64,000 bases of DNA from Chryseobacterium fluminis (GCF_026314945.1 NZ_CP111121.1:3038001-3102000), one strand, 5' to 3'; shown: positions 16,880 through 25,592, counted from the first letter of the stretch. Notes: generated from the sequence alone by a model not told the origin. A program made the numbers and translations.

Positions 16880-17352
16880 AAATTATTATTTTCGTAATTA
16901 GTTCATGTTAACTATTTTTTGTTACACTTTTATAAAGATGTATTTTATAATAAAAGGTTAAAGCCCTCTTTATCACTACGAAACTAGTTATATTTTTTTT
17001 AAAAAAATTTTTTCCCTTAAAAAATACTACAAAAAAGATTCTCTTCTTAAAGTGCATCTAATTGGAAGTCATATAGGAGAATAAAATGAATAGAAATGTA
17101 ATATAACAACCTACAATATAAACCTTTACACAATTTTGTAGTTAAAATAAAGTTTTATATTAGCAACAGAATAAATCCTTATTCATCAATTTGTGTTTTT
17201 GCCCTGTAATATTCTTACAGGGTATTTTGATGTTAAGATCTTTCTATTTAGTCTGAGTATTTAAAATAATGATTTGAATCATAGATTAAAAAAAATTTAA
17301 ACACGGTATTGTAATCTTTTATTTAATAATTTTGTAACATAAAATTTATAAA
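16880..17352. other. 473-base intergenic region with promoters and an isolated hairpin
   Basis: Divergent spacer between the minus-strand receptor gene and the plus-strand cupin gene. Besides the cupin promoter it has a terminator-like hairpin at 17202-17222 (CCCTGTAA/TTACAGGG, 5-base loop, followed by TATTTTGATG) with no gene before it; a TTTG at 17135-17138 upstream could belong to a promoter for a short RNA. Confidence 0.4.
17309..17334 (+). promoter_or_regulatory. Putative promoter of the cupin gene
   Basis: TTG at 17309-17311 and TAATTTTG at 17327-17334, a full match to TAnnTTTG with a slightly short spacer, ending 18 bases before the start codon at 17353. Confidence 0.5.
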
Positions 17353-18234
17353 ATGGGAATTAACTTAAAGCCTATAGATGTTGTAGATGATATTACTCAG
17401 GAAGAGTTTATCGAAAAATATCTGAAGCCTAGAAAACCTGTTGTGATTAAAAACATGGCAAGAAAGTGGCCTGCCTACCAAAAATGGACGATGGAATACA
17501 TGAAGGAGGTAGTCGGGGATGTAGAAGTACCTCTTTACGATTCTAAAAAGGCTGATCCTGCCGCTCCCATTAACACGCCTACCACAAAAATGAAATTCGC
17601 AGATTATATTGATCTCATTCAGAAAGAGCCTACAGATCTCAGAATTTTCTTTTTTGACCCTATAAAACATGCCCCGAAACTGCTGGAAGATTATATTTCT
17701 CCCAAGGCTCTGATGGGTGGATTTTTAGATAAATATCCGAGTATGTTTTTTGGTGGCAGAAGCTCCGTTACTTTCCTGCATTTTGATATCGATCTTGCGC
17801 ATATTTTTCACACGCATTTCAATGGAAGAAAGCATGTCATACTTTTTGAAAACAAATGGAGAGAAAGACTTTATCAGATCCCCTATGCGACTTATGCACT
17901 TGAAGATTATGATATCGAAAACCCGGACTTTGAAAAATTTCCGGCCCTTGACGGTATAGAAGGTATCGACTGTTATCTGGAGCATGGTGACACTTTATTT
18001 ATGCCAACCGGCTGGTGGCACTGGATGAAATATCTGGACGGCAGCTTCTCCCTCTCTCTGAGAGCCTGGGATAAGTCATGGACTGTAAAGGCGCAATCAT
18101 TATGGAATCTTACGGTTCAGCGTAAGTTTGATGATATCATGAAGTCCAATTTTAAAAACAAATACATGGACTGGAAAGAAAAAGTTGCTATTAGACGAGC
18201 TGAATCCGCTTTAAAAAGAGGTTTACCCAAATAA
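17353..18234 (+). CDS. JmjC/cupin-8-like 2-oxoglutarate oxygenase family protein
   Basis: A 293-residue soluble protein of the cupin-like (JmjC-related) family. The iron-binding facial triad is visible as His-x-Asp in LHFDID (near residue 143) and a distal His in GWWHWMKY (near 220), in the family context EHGDTLFMPTGWWHW. The N terminus (FIEKYLKPRKPVVIKNMARKWPAYQKWT) is the typical lead-in. Members hydroxylate protein or small-molecule substrates; the target here is unknown. Transcribed alone: own promoter, and a strong terminator three bases after the stop. Confidence 0.85.
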   Translation: MGINLKPIDVVDDITQEEFIEKYLKPRKPVVIKNMARKWPAYQKWTMEYMKEVVGDVEVPLYDSKKADPAAPINTPTTKMKFADYIDLIQKEPTDLRIFFFDPIKHAPKLLEDYISPKALMGGFLDKYPSMFFGGRSSVTFLHFDIDLAHIFHTHFNGRKHVILFENKWRERLYQIPYATYALEDYDIENPDFEKFPALDGIEGIDCYLEHGDTLFMPTGWWHWMKYLDGSFSLSLRAWDKSWTVKAQSLWNLTVQRKFDDIMKSNFKNKYMDWKEKVAIRRAESALKRGLPK

Positions 18235-18236
18235 AT

Positions 18237-18266
18237 AAAAATGCGTTTCGATTGAAACGCATTTTT
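18237..18266 (+). terminator. Terminator after the cupin gene
   Basis: Arms 18237-18249 (AAAAATGCGTTTC) and 18254-18266, 4-base loop, T-rich end. Confidence 0.85.
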
Positions 18267-18345
18267 TGGATACCACATGTTGAGTCTTTTTCGAAAATGG
18301 TATACTTTTAGATTGGATGATATTACCACACTAAAAATATTACAT

Positions 18346-18501
18346 ATGAATTCATCTTCACAATCTGAAAACAACAATTCCCATTTCAACAGGGAAATTG
18401 AAAGACAAAAAGCCATTAAAGCCCTGGAAAAGGCAAAAAACATCAAAAGAAAAGTTGTTTTTCTTCCACAGGGAGCCACAGGGAATCCAAATTTTATATA
18501 A
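18346..18501 (+). CDS. Small basic protein (51 residues)
   Basis: Reads MNSSSQSENNNSHFNREIER, then a Lys/Ala-rich helix (QKAIKALEKAKNIKRKVV) and the tail FLPQGATGNPNFI. No signal peptide or membrane segment. It is bracketed by two strong terminators (18237-18266 and 18514-18540), so it has its own transcript; TTG (18280-18282) and TACTTTTA (18303-18310) may be the promoter. An in-frame ATG at 18277 lies upstream but precedes that promoter-like site, so I prefer 18346. Function unknown. Confidence 0.6.
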   Translation: MNSSSQSENNNSHFNREIERQKAIKALEKAKNIKRKVVFLPQGATGNPNFI

Positions 18502-18513
18502 TGGGTCCAATAT

Positions 18514-18544
18514 AAAATAAGCTGCTCGGCAGCTTATTTTTTTT
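18514..18544 (+). terminator. Terminator after the 51-residue gene
   Basis: Perfect 12-base arms (AAAATAAGCTGC at 18514-18525 and complement at 18529-18540) with loop TCG, followed by four more T. Confidence 0.88.
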
Positions 18545-18631
18545 ATCTAATACAGACCTCATCTTATCAGGGCAGCTATTTTTGTGAATCAGCCTTTATC
18601 TGAATTAATTAAAACGGGTACTCTACAAAAC

Positions 18632-20356
18632 TTATAAAATTCTGCAGACAGGATATTGTCTGAAGGTTTTTTCCTCGAAGTAAGGCGAATTGATATAGAT
18701 CCAATCCAGCTGGGCAGTTCCGTCCTCGGCAAATTTTTTATCAGAGGCTTTCTTCGCTTCAAATCTCCGCCTAAGACCTTTATCTTTTTTCAGTAATTCT
18801 GCTGCCGTATCTTCAAAAATATACGCGGAATAGTATTCTTTCTGCGCTACGATGCCATCAAAAAAATTCCAGTTGAAGAAGGAGTCTATTGCTTCCGGTT
18901 CCAGGGTTTCGATAATATATTTTATGCCTTCCTGGCTGGTTGAGACAATATAATCCCCCGCAGAGAAACTCTGCATTTTATCGGACTTTTCAACAGTGGT
19001 TTCAAAATGCAGATAATGCCCTTCATAAGGGTTTTTCACAGTCTTAAAATCATTAATTTTATAAGATTGTACAGCAATAGTGCTGTCACGCTGAATCATT
19101 TTCATCTGGATCTGATTCCTTCTCAGCTCTTCGATCACGCGGTATTGCGACCGGGGAATCACGTAATATTTCGGAATGGTGATATATCCTGTCGGAACGG
19201 CGGTTGTAAAGAGTTTTATTTTTTTCGTAAAGGGTTTGGTACGATCATAGTACAGTCTTGGCTTACCGGAAATTTCGCTGGGTTTATATTTTCCTTCATA
19301 TCCTTTAAAATCCATCGAAGAATATTTCGTCGAGTCTATTTTCCACCGGATTCCATATTGTTTTCCTGCCTGGTACTGCTTTAAATTTTCAATTCGAAGC
19401 TGTTTTATCTTTTTGTAATCTTTATCTAAATTCTGAAGACTTATCAGCATATATTTGTAGGTCGCATCTACTCTTTTGTCATACGGTTTTAGCATGTGGG
19501 TTTCCGGGACGGTTCCCAAAGAATTGAACAGCGTCGTATACCCTGTAGAATATCTGGGTGAATCTTCAAACGAAGCAAATCCCACTTCCGGAACATCCCC
19601 GTGAATATTGACGTACGGTGTACTTTCGTAGCCCAGTTTCTTTAAATCCTCAAGATTTCCAGCCTGATAGCTGTTATAAAAATAATCGCCCAACACCTTT
19701 CCCAAACGTTCTTTAAAAGTGGAAATATAGGTAAATGTATATTGATAATCTGCGCCGTTGCTTACATGGTTATCAATAAAAACATCGGGTTTCAGCCAAT
19801 GGTAGATTTCCTGGAAACTCCGGGCATTTTTAGAATCTGCTTTTATGAAATCCCTGTTTAGATCATAATTTCCTGCATTTCCCCTGAAACCGTATTGTTC
19901 GGGACCATTCTGATTGGCTCTGGAAAATGAACCGCGATTCAGCATGCCGCTCACATTATAGGCTGAGATTGCGGCAACGACAACGTTCTGCGGGGTTTTG
20001 ATTTTCTTTGAGGCTAAATCTCTCATCAGCATCATGGTTGCATCGATTCCATCAGGTTCGCCGGGATGTATTCCATTATTAACAAAGAGGATGGCCTTGT
20101 CTTTTCTCAGCTTGTTTAAATCTTTCTCCGGAAAAGGATTATAAATGACCACATAGATTGGCTTTCCGTTGTCATCTTCTCCTTTTTTCAGATACTGGAT
20201 AACGCTGAAATTTTGAGATAAGTTTTGATAATAGGCATTCATCTCGTCATAAGTAACGGTCTGATTTCCATTTCCTTTTTCAAAAGGCGTCTGATAGTTA
20301 TTCTGCGCTGATGTTAAGGAAAAAATAAGGAAAAACAGGAGATATTTCAGTTTCAT
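18632..20356 (-). CDS. M14 family zinc carboxypeptidase, secreted
   Basis: A 574-residue protein with a signal peptide (MKLKYLLFFLIFSLTSAQ). The M14 catalytic domain occupies the first half: zinc ligands His97 and Glu100 in NNGIHPGEPDG and His197 in FIDNHVSNG, and the substrate-binding NRDF segment near residue 167. A VPETHM segment at about 285 may supply the catalytic Glu. The long C-terminal half has no domain that I recognise. It would trim peptides or peptidoglycan peptides in the periplasm or outside the cell. Predicted single-gene unit. Confidence 0.85.
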   Translation of the reverse strand: MKLKYLLFFLIFSLTSAQNNYQTPFEKGNGNQTVTYDEMNAYYQNLSQNFSVIQYLKKGEDDNGKPIYVVIYNPFPEKDLNKLRKDKAILFVNNGIHPGEPDGIDATMMLMRDLASKKIKTPQNVVVAAISAYNVSGMLNRGSFSRANQNGPEQYGFRGNAGNYDLNRDFIKADSKNARSFQEIYHWLKPDVFIDNHVSNGADYQYTFTYISTFKERLGKVLGDYFYNSYQAGNLEDLKKLGYESTPYVNIHGDVPEVGFASFEDSPRYSTGYTTLFNSLGTVPETHMLKPYDKRVDATYKYMLISLQNLDKDYKKIKQLRIENLKQYQAGKQYGIRWKIDSTKYSSMDFKGYEGKYKPSEISGKPRLYYDRTKPFTKKIKLFTTAVPTGYITIPKYYVIPRSQYRVIEELRRNQIQMKMIQRDSTIAVQSYKINDFKTVKNPYEGHYLHFETTVEKSDKMQSFSAGDYIVSTSQEGIKYIIETLEPEAIDSFFNWNFFDGIVAQKEYYSAYIFEDTAAELLKKDKGLRRRFEAKKASDKKFAEDGTAQLDWIYINSPYFEEKTFRQYPVCRIL

Positions 20357-20428
20357 GGAGTAATATTTCAGTCTTCAAAATTACTCAAAGTTTGGAAAAC
20401 AGGCTGTTGTTTTTTTGCGTATAATTTA

Positions 20429-20505
20429 TCATTCAGAACGAAATGAAGTAGATTGAAGAATCTCTTCCCACCGACGTGGGATTCGTCTTTCCTGAAAATG
20501 ACAGA
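20429..20505. repeat. Probable dispersed intergenic repeat, type A
   Basis: The segment ATCATTCAGAACGAAATGAA...GAATCTCTTCCCACC...GACAG resembles a repeat found many times between genes in flavobacterial genomes (from memory). It has no coding potential and contains the short hairpin CCCACCGACGTGGG at 20467-20480. Confidence 0.4.
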
Positions 20506-20520
20506 CCTGATGTTTAATTT

Positions 20521-20560
20521 TTATCCCACGGATTTCGCAGACGGCGCAGATGCTTATGCT
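20521..20560. repeat. Probable dispersed intergenic repeat, type B
   Basis: The segment beginning TTATCCCACGGATTTCGCAG and ending CAGATGCTTATGCT resembles another short intergenic repeat of Chryseobacterium-like genomes (remembered pattern, not checked). It lies right beside the type A element. Confidence 0.35.
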
Positions 20561-20594
20561 TAAAAATTATCTTCCGGATCAAAGAGAGGAATAT

Positions 20595-21350
20595 TCAGTG
20601 TTTTTTGGACCTTGCATTATCATTGTTCCTTCCTTTTTCATCAGGATACAACAACGGAAGCGGATCGCTTTGCCAGAATGCCTTGGTTTCAACATCCATG
20701 ATTGTCAGAGCTCCCATAAAAGCGGCACCGGTATCCAGATTCCAGACGTTTGCCTTGTTGAGAGGTTCCCTGAATCCTAAGTGTAAGGTAGGTGTATGAC
20801 CAATGAAAATTTCATTGTATAAAAGCAGTCTTTTGGGATACAGTTCTGAATTTTTGGATAATTTTCTATCCATAGCGACAGCCGTTTCCCACAGCGTTCT
20901 GTCCCAACGGTAATTACTGGTATACACTTCTTTCTCCGGCCCGTGCATTGAGGAATAACCGGCATGAATAAACAGACGGTTTTCTTCATCAACATAAAAG
21001 TTTTTCATCCTCTGAAAAAATTCCAGATGAGCTTCTAAATTTTCCTGACTGTATTCAGCATAACTGTCAACTGTACTCCGACCGCCATTTGAAAGCCAGA
21101 CCTCGGGAGCTCTTCCGAAAGAAAGCCAGTCTTCTGCCCAGGCATCATGATTGCCTTTGATAAAAATGCATTGCTGTTTATCGGAAAGTCTGATTAAAAA
21201 CTGGATGATGTCTGAAGATTCACTCCAGCCATCAACATAGTCTCCCAGGAAAATTAAGGTGTCGTTTTCAGTGACAGCAGCTTTTTTCAAAACCTGTTTC
21301 AGTGCTTTGAATCCACCGTGGATGTCACCGATTGCCAATGTTCTTTTCAT
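20595..21350 (-). CDS. Metallophosphoesterase (serine/threonine phosphatase-like)
   Basis: A 251-residue calcineurin-like phosphoesterase with all metal motifs: GDIHG (residues 7-11), GDYVDG, GNHDAW and IGHTPT. The arrangement resembles bacterial PPP-type phosphatases and diadenosine tetraphosphatase relatives. The start codon follows the kptA stop with no gap, so translation is coupled. KptA releases ADP-ribose 1'',2''-cyclic phosphate, so an attractive inference is that this enzyme removes that phosphate; it could equally be a protein phosphatase or Ap4A hydrolase. It is the last gene of the ADP-ribose block and is followed by repeat-like DNA. Confidence 0.82.
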   Translation of the reverse strand: MKRTLAIGDIHGGFKALKQVLKKAAVTENDTLIFLGDYVDGWSESSDIIQFLIRLSDKQQCIFIKGNHDAWAEDWLSFGRAPEVWLSNGGRSTVDSYAEYSQENLEAHLEFFQRMKNFYVDEENRLFIHAGYSSMHGPEKEVYTSNYRWDRTLWETAVAMDRKLSKNSELYPKRLLLYNEIFIGHTPTLHLGFREPLNKANVWNLDTGAAFMGALTIMDVETKAFWQSDPLPLLYPDEKGRNNDNARSKKH

Positions 21351-21893
21351 TTAATTCGAAACATATTTTGCATCCACAAAATCGGTCAGCCAGACGTTAT
21401 TCTCCGACAGATAAAACGCTATTCCGTCTTCGGACATTTCCTTTGTTCTGATGATCAGAATAACCGGTTTACCATGACGCATACCCACTCTAGTAGCGGT
21501 CTCTTTATCCTGACTCAGATGAACGTGCTGCCGGTTTCTTTTTTCAATCCCATTCCGCAAAATAGAATCGATATTACTTTGCGCTGTTCCGTGATACAGG
21601 AATTCCGGGGGCTGCTGTGGTTTAAGGGCCAGATCAATATCAATCGAATGTCCTTGGTTTGCCCTGATTCTGGTTTTATCTTCATTGAATACAAACCTTT
21701 TTTTATCGTTGGTTTCTACCATTTCCTCAAGTTCTTCAAAGGTAAAGCCATTACCATGATTTGCCGACTTTGCCATTAATTCATCAACGTCTGCCCAGCC
21801 GTATTCATCTATATTTAAATGGATGACTTCAGGTTTATGTCTTAGTACTAAACTTATAAATTTACTTATTTTTTTTCTTTCTTTTTCATTCAT
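21351..21893 (-). CDS. kptA: RNA 2'-phosphotransferase (Tpt1/KptA)
   Basis: KptA removes a 2'-phosphate from RNA using NAD+, giving nicotinamide and ADP-ribose 1'',2''-cyclic phosphate. The 180-residue length is typical. Family residues are visible: the Arg-His pair in LVLRHKPE (18-19), an Arg in TRIRANQGHS, then LYHGT near residue 99 and HVHLSQD near 123. The N-terminal winged-helix half (LNIDEYGWADVDELM) and the C-terminal NAD-binding half are both complete. Bacteria lack the tRNA splicing pathway that makes the eukaryotic substrate, so its RNA target here is unknown. It sits between an ADP-ribosylglycohydrolase gene (11-base gap) and a phosphoesterase gene (no gap). Confidence 0.93.
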   Translation of the reverse strand: MNEKERKKISKFISLVLRHKPEVIHLNIDEYGWADVDELMAKSANHGNGFTFEELEEMVETNDKKRFVFNEDKTRIRANQGHSIDIDLALKPQQPPEFLYHGTAQSNIDSILRNGIEKRNRQHVHLSQDKETATRVGMRHGKPVILIIRTKEMSEDGIAFYLSENNVWLTDFVDAKYVSN

Positions 21894-21904
21894 GTGTTAT
21901 CTCT

Positions 21905-22846
21905 TTAATTCATTAATTTGTTTTCTAGCCTACCACATAATTTTTCAATATCATCTTTCCTTACAAGCTCCGACACCCATTCTTCAGGAATATTTTCAAA
22001 TCCATAATAAATTCCTGCAATTCCTCCTGTGATGGCTCCTGTTGTATCGGTATCTTCTCCTAAATTCACTGCTTTCAACACTGCTTCAGCATAGCTTTCA
22101 GAATTTAGAAGACACCATAAAGAAGCTTCGAGACTGTGAAGAACATAGCCGCTGCCTCTGATTTCATCTTCCGGATATGCTGAAATATCGTACTTCAAAA
22201 TCCTGTCGAAAAGCTGAACCTCATCTGGGTTAAAACCCTGAATTTCTGCCAATTCCAAAGCCAATTCCTGAACATGCCGATAGGTTTCTTTTTTATCTTT
22301 TCCTTTCAATAATTCAATTGCAAAAATGATATAGATGAAACAGGAGAAGACCGATCGGAAGTGTCCGTGTGTAATGGATGAGACCTCTTTAACGGTTTGA
22401 TAGACTTTCCCGGTATCTTCTTCCTCTTTAAGGTAAAAGGCCAGGGGAAGAATTCTCATTAAGGAACCGTTCCCGTTATCTTCTTCAAAAATATTTCCTG
22501 AAAACCGGGCACTTTCTCCTTTGATCAATCTTGCGATAGCATGTCTGGTTGTACCGCCTATATCGAAAAGCTTTCCGTGGGCAGTCCAGTGTCCGTATCG
22601 GTTCCATTTTACAAAGCTCTGTCCTATCTTTTCCAGATCATATCCTTTTGCCAATTCATCTGCAAGGCAAAGTGTGAGCGAACTGTCATCACTCCAGGTT
22701 CCTTTTGGCTGATTCCAGGACATATATTCCAACATTCGGGTTACCGGAGACCGTTTTAGATCTTCTCTGGTTTTAAATTCGACAGGAACACCCAGAGCAT
22801 CGCCGATACAGACTCCAAAAATCCCTGCTTTTACGCTATTTTTCAT
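21905..22846 (-). CDS. ADP-ribosylglycohydrolase family protein
   Basis: A 313-residue all-helical dinuclear-metal hydrolase of the ARH/DraG family, which removes ADP-ribose from proteins or other acceptors. Motifs: GVCIGDALGVPVEF at the N terminus, WSDDSSLTLCLAD (metal-binding Asp pair, residues about 52-64), GNGSLMRILP and GEDTDTTGAITGGIAG (C-terminal metal site). Length is normal. It overlaps the Sir2 gene by 4 bases, which suggests coupled translation of an NAD-consuming enzyme and an ADP-ribose eraser. Confidence 0.93.
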   Translation of the reverse strand: MKNSVKAGIFGVCIGDALGVPVEFKTREDLKRSPVTRMLEYMSWNQPKGTWSDDSSLTLCLADELAKGYDLEKIGQSFVKWNRYGHWTAHGKLFDIGGTTRHAIARLIKGESARFSGNIFEEDNGNGSLMRILPLAFYLKEEEDTGKVYQTVKEVSSITHGHFRSVFSCFIYIIFAIELLKGKDKKETYRHVQELALELAEIQGFNPDEVQLFDRILKYDISAYPEDEIRGSGYVLHSLEASLWCLLNSESYAEAVLKAVNLGEDTDTTGAITGGIAGIYYGFENIPEEWVSELVRKDDIEKLCGRLENKLMN

Positions 22847-23532
22847 CGGGCCAGAGATACTAATTTATCAAATAATATTCTCATTCCGTTTGTGGCGGTT
22901 TCTTTCATCACAACGGCTCTTTGTCCGTAACCAAACCCTGTTTCATTGGGATTGATGACAATTAAAAGGCAGTCATCGTTAATATCATGAAGTAATCCTG
23001 CTGCCGGATATACCTGCAGAGAAGTTCCGATAACGAGGAAAATATCGGCTTCTTTTACTTTTTTCGTGGCTTCTTTCATCAACGGAACATCTTCCCCGAA
23101 CCAAACGATAAAGGGTCTCAGCTGGGCGCCGTCTTCCCCTTTATCACCGATCTTTATATCTTCTCTCTGTTCGTAAATCAGACTTTTATTACTGCACGAG
23201 CATGATTTGAACAATTCTCCATGTAGATGAAGAATATTTGAAGAACCTGCTCTTTCATGCAGATCGTCAATGTTTTGCGTAATAATCTGAACTTCAAAAT
23301 ACTTCTCTAAATCTGCAATTAACCGATGCGCGTCATTGGGTTCCACTTCATGAAGCTGTCTTCGTCTCTGGTTGTAGAATTCCAATACCAAAGCTCTGTC
23401 TTTTCGCCATCCTTCCGGGCTTGCAACGTCTGTAATGCTATGATTTTCCCAGAGGCCGTCTCCGTCTCTGAATGTTTTTATTCCGCTTTCGGCACTGATT
23501 CCGGCGCCGGTTAATATGGTTAGTTTTTTCAT
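22843..23532 (-). CDS. cobB: Sir2-family NAD-dependent protein deacylase
   Basis: A 229-residue sirtuin. NAD-binding motifs GAGISAESGIKTFRDGDGLW (residues 8-27) and TQNIDDLHERAG, the catalytic His in LHLHGE and the LRPFIVWFGE and GTSLQVYPAAG segments are all present. FYNQRRRQL holds the Tyr-x-x-Arg signature of class III sirtuins that prefer succinyl or malonyl lysine. The zinc module looks reduced: one Cys-x-Cys (SCSCSNKS) is present, but the second pair expected before LRPFIVWFGE is replaced by GEDGAQ. It would produce O-acyl-ADP-ribose, a substrate for the macrodomain enzyme encoded just upstream. Confidence 0.92.
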   Translation of the reverse strand: MKKLTILTGAGISAESGIKTFRDGDGLWENHSITDVASPEGWRKDRALVLEFYNQRRRQLHEVEPNDAHRLIADLEKYFEVQIITQNIDDLHERAGSSNILHLHGELFKSCSCSNKSLIYEQREDIKIGDKGEDGAQLRPFIVWFGEDVPLMKEATKKVKEADIFLVIGTSLQVYPAAGLLHDINDDCLLIVINPNETGFGYGQRAVVMKETATNGMRILFDKLVSLAR

Positions 23533-23627
23533 GTTTTTATCTTTAGTTACCTGAAGATGCCTGCCATTTTCCAGATCTTTATGATCTGAAAGTGCGCACC
23601 TCCGAATAGTTAATCGGAATATTAAAT

Positions 23628-24137
23628 TTACTCCAATAACGTTTTATAAATTTCTTCATTTTCATCATCAAAACAGACAAAAATGACTTTTTCAATCATG
23701 TCTGATGTGAAATTTTTCACTTCCTCAACAGCAATTTTTCCGGCCAGTTCCTTCGGAAACCGGTACACTCCTGTACTGATATTAGGAAAAGCGATGGTTT
23801 TGACCCCAAGACTTTCTGCTAATTTCAGGGAATTTTTATAACAATTTGCTAAAAGTTCGGAACTTTTTTTCGCGTCATTATCCCAAACCGGCCCAACGGT
23901 GTGAATGACATATTTTGCAGGAAGATTTCCGCCAGTCGTTACCACTGCTTCTCCTGTCCTGCATTTCCCCTGCCGGTTTCGGATAGCTTTACATTCCTCT
24001 AAAATAGCGCCGCCGCCGGCACGGTGAATAGCGCCATCCACTCCGCCTCCGCCAAGTAATGAGGAATTTGCAGCATTTACGACAGCATCTGCTTCTACTC
24101 TGGTAATGTCACCTTTTATCAGTTCAATATTCATCAT
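23628..24137 (-). CDS. Macrodomain O-acetyl-ADP-ribose deacetylase (MacroD/YmdB type)
   Basis: A 169-residue single macrodomain. Diagnostic motifs are [20 protein letters not shown] (residues about 22-41), the [27 protein letters not shown] core and the STGVYRFP loop. MacroD-type enzymes deacetylate O-acetyl-ADP-ribose made by sirtuins and can remove mono-ADP-ribose from Asp/Glu. Its place one gene upstream of Sir2 fits the first role. The start at the first or second Met is not distinguishable. Confidence 0.93.
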   Translation of the reverse strand: MMNIELIKGDITRVEADAVVNAANSSLLGGGGVDGAIHRAGGGAILEECKAIRNRQGKCRTGEAVVTTGGNLPAKYVIHTVGPVWDNDAKKSSELLANCYKNSLKLAESLGVKTIAFPNISTGVYRFPKELAGKIAVEEVKNFTSDMIEKVIFVCFDDENEEIYKTLLE

Positions 24138-24144
24138 TTCAGAA

Positions 24145-24780
24145 TTATTTTAGCCTTAATTTTTGATTTAAATCTTCATCTGTAAAGAGCAATGGTTTTT
24201 CTTCAGGAATCACCAGGCTATCCAGGTCATGGTTTAATATAAATTGATGTTGGTCTTTTACAAAACCTGAAATATTTTCAATCATGATAATATCTTCTTT
24301 TGCAAAAGTCCTGATGAATTCATTTCTCAAACCAATCTGAATTGCTCTTCTTTCCAATTTCCTGCCAAAAGGATCGTGGTCCGGGTCCCACTGTAATCTT
24401 GCAGAGGATTCTTTCACCTGATTCTGCCATTCTTCTCTGCATATTCCCAATTCGTTATTGTAAGAAGAATAAACTGCATTTTTCAGGTATTTTATGAAGG
24501 CTTCCAATTTTAGGTGAATGGCCAAAACAGACTCCTGATTGTCCTTTGTTCCCCAACCGTTCCTGTACATCATCCAAAGAAAATTCGGTTTTATCCAGGT
24601 CATCCTTTCCAAACTGAAGGCTCCACCAAAATACTGATTTTCAACCGCAAATTGACCAATATCTTTCCGGTACGATTGATAGACAATAATTTTTTCATCA
24701 TCATATTGGGCCATGATGTGATATCCCTTTTCAGGCCAGTCAGGTACTTGTTCTTTATATTTTTTTAAATGGAGTTTCAT
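24145..24780 (-). CDS. DUF4291 domain protein
   Basis: A 211-residue soluble protein matching the DUF4291 family, recognisable by [16 protein letters not shown] (residues 22-37) and the core [28 protein letters not shown]. The biochemical function is not established to my knowledge; a link to the ADP-ribosyltransferase fold is possible but uncertain. Its ATG shares a base with the stop of the PARG-like gene upstream (TAATG at 24782-24778) and the macrodomain gene follows after 7 bases, so it belongs to one translationally coupled unit with two ADP-ribose erasers. That context makes an ADP-ribose-related activity the leading guess. Confidence 0.85.
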   Translation of the reverse strand: MKLHLKKYKEQVPDWPEKGYHIMAQYDDEKIIVYQSYRKDIGQFAVENQYFGGAFSLERMTWIKPNFLWMMYRNGWGTKDNQESVLAIHLKLEAFIKYLKNAVYSSYNNELGICREEWQNQVKESSARLQWDPDHDPFGRKLERRAIQIGLRNEFIRTFAKEDIIMIENISGFVKDQHQFILNHDLDSLVIPEEKPLLFTDEDLNQKLRLK

Positions 24781-25592
24781 TATATTTCCTCAAATGGTTT
24801 TATTACTTCCTCTTTCTTCGTGAGGATTGCAAAAACCACTCTTTTAAACTTATTTTCATATCTTCCGTGAAGATGCTTTTTGAACAATTCGGCAATTTCT
24901 TCCGGATCATTTCTGAAAACACCGCATCCCCAAGCTCCTAAAATTAAGGTTTCGTTCCCTTGTCTTAAAGCCAATGCCAACATTTTATCAATTCTCACAT
25001 CCATAGCTCCGAAAATTTCAACTTCTCTTTCAGGTTCCTGACGTTTTACCACACCCGCATTTACCGCAGGAGAGGTGATAAAATTGCATAAAACAGGTTT
25101 GTTCAACAATTCTCCTTTGTCTTTTCTGAAAACAGGAACCTTCGGACTGTAAATCATCATATCTGTATAAAAACAAGATTCCATTGCCCTGTGTGTATCG
25201 TAATATTCCCAGCACTGAAGCAAGCTGTCATAAAGCCCGGAAGTCCTTGCAAGGCTTTCTTCCTGTGCTTCTGCCCCGCTGACGAAACCTCCTCCCGGAT
25301 TTTTTGCTGATGCAAAATTCAGACACATGAGTTTTTCCTGATCTTCTTCTTCGGCCAGCTGTAAAATTGCTTTTAAAGAACTGCATTTCCAAACTTCAAA
25401 TTGAGTTTCGAAATGGGTTTCGGGAAGTTTATTTTCTGCCATTTCCGACAATTCTTCGGATGAAAATAAAAAGGTTTCTCTTATACAGGTTTCCATTTCA
25501 TTTCCTATACTTATTTTTTCTTTGTGCTCGTTTATATAATATTTTTTAGCTAATATTTCCAACGTATCTTTTGCCATTCCTTTATTTGTCAT
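24780..25592 (-). CDS. Microbial-type PARG-like protein (TIGR02452 family)
   Basis: A 270-residue protein of the TIGR02452 family, the microbial branch of poly(ADP-ribose) glycohydrolases built on a macrodomain fold. The catalytic loop is intact: AKNPGGGFVSGAEAQEESLAR (residues about 96-116) includes GGG-x6-QEE with the two catalytic Glu. ILGAWGCGVFRNDP supplies the ribose/diphosphate loop. Bacterial members hydrolyse poly-ADP-ribose or other ADP-ribose glycosidic bonds. The gene overlaps its upstream neighbour by 11 bases and DUF4291 by one base. An internal Met at residue 6 is an alternative start. Confidence 0.9.
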   Translation of the reverse strand: MTNKGMAKDTLEILAKKYYINEHKEKISIGNEMETCIRETFLFSSEELSEMAENKLPETHFETQFEVWKCSSLKAILQLAEEEDQEKLMCLNFASAKNPGGGFVSGAEAQEESLARTSGLYDSLLQCWEYYDTHRAMESCFYTDMMIYSPKVPVFRKDKGELLNKPVLCNFITSPAVNAGVVKRQEPEREVEIFGAMDVRIDKMLALALRQGNETLILGAWGCGVFRNDPEEIAELFKKHLHGRYENKFKRVVFAILTKKEEVIKPFEEI

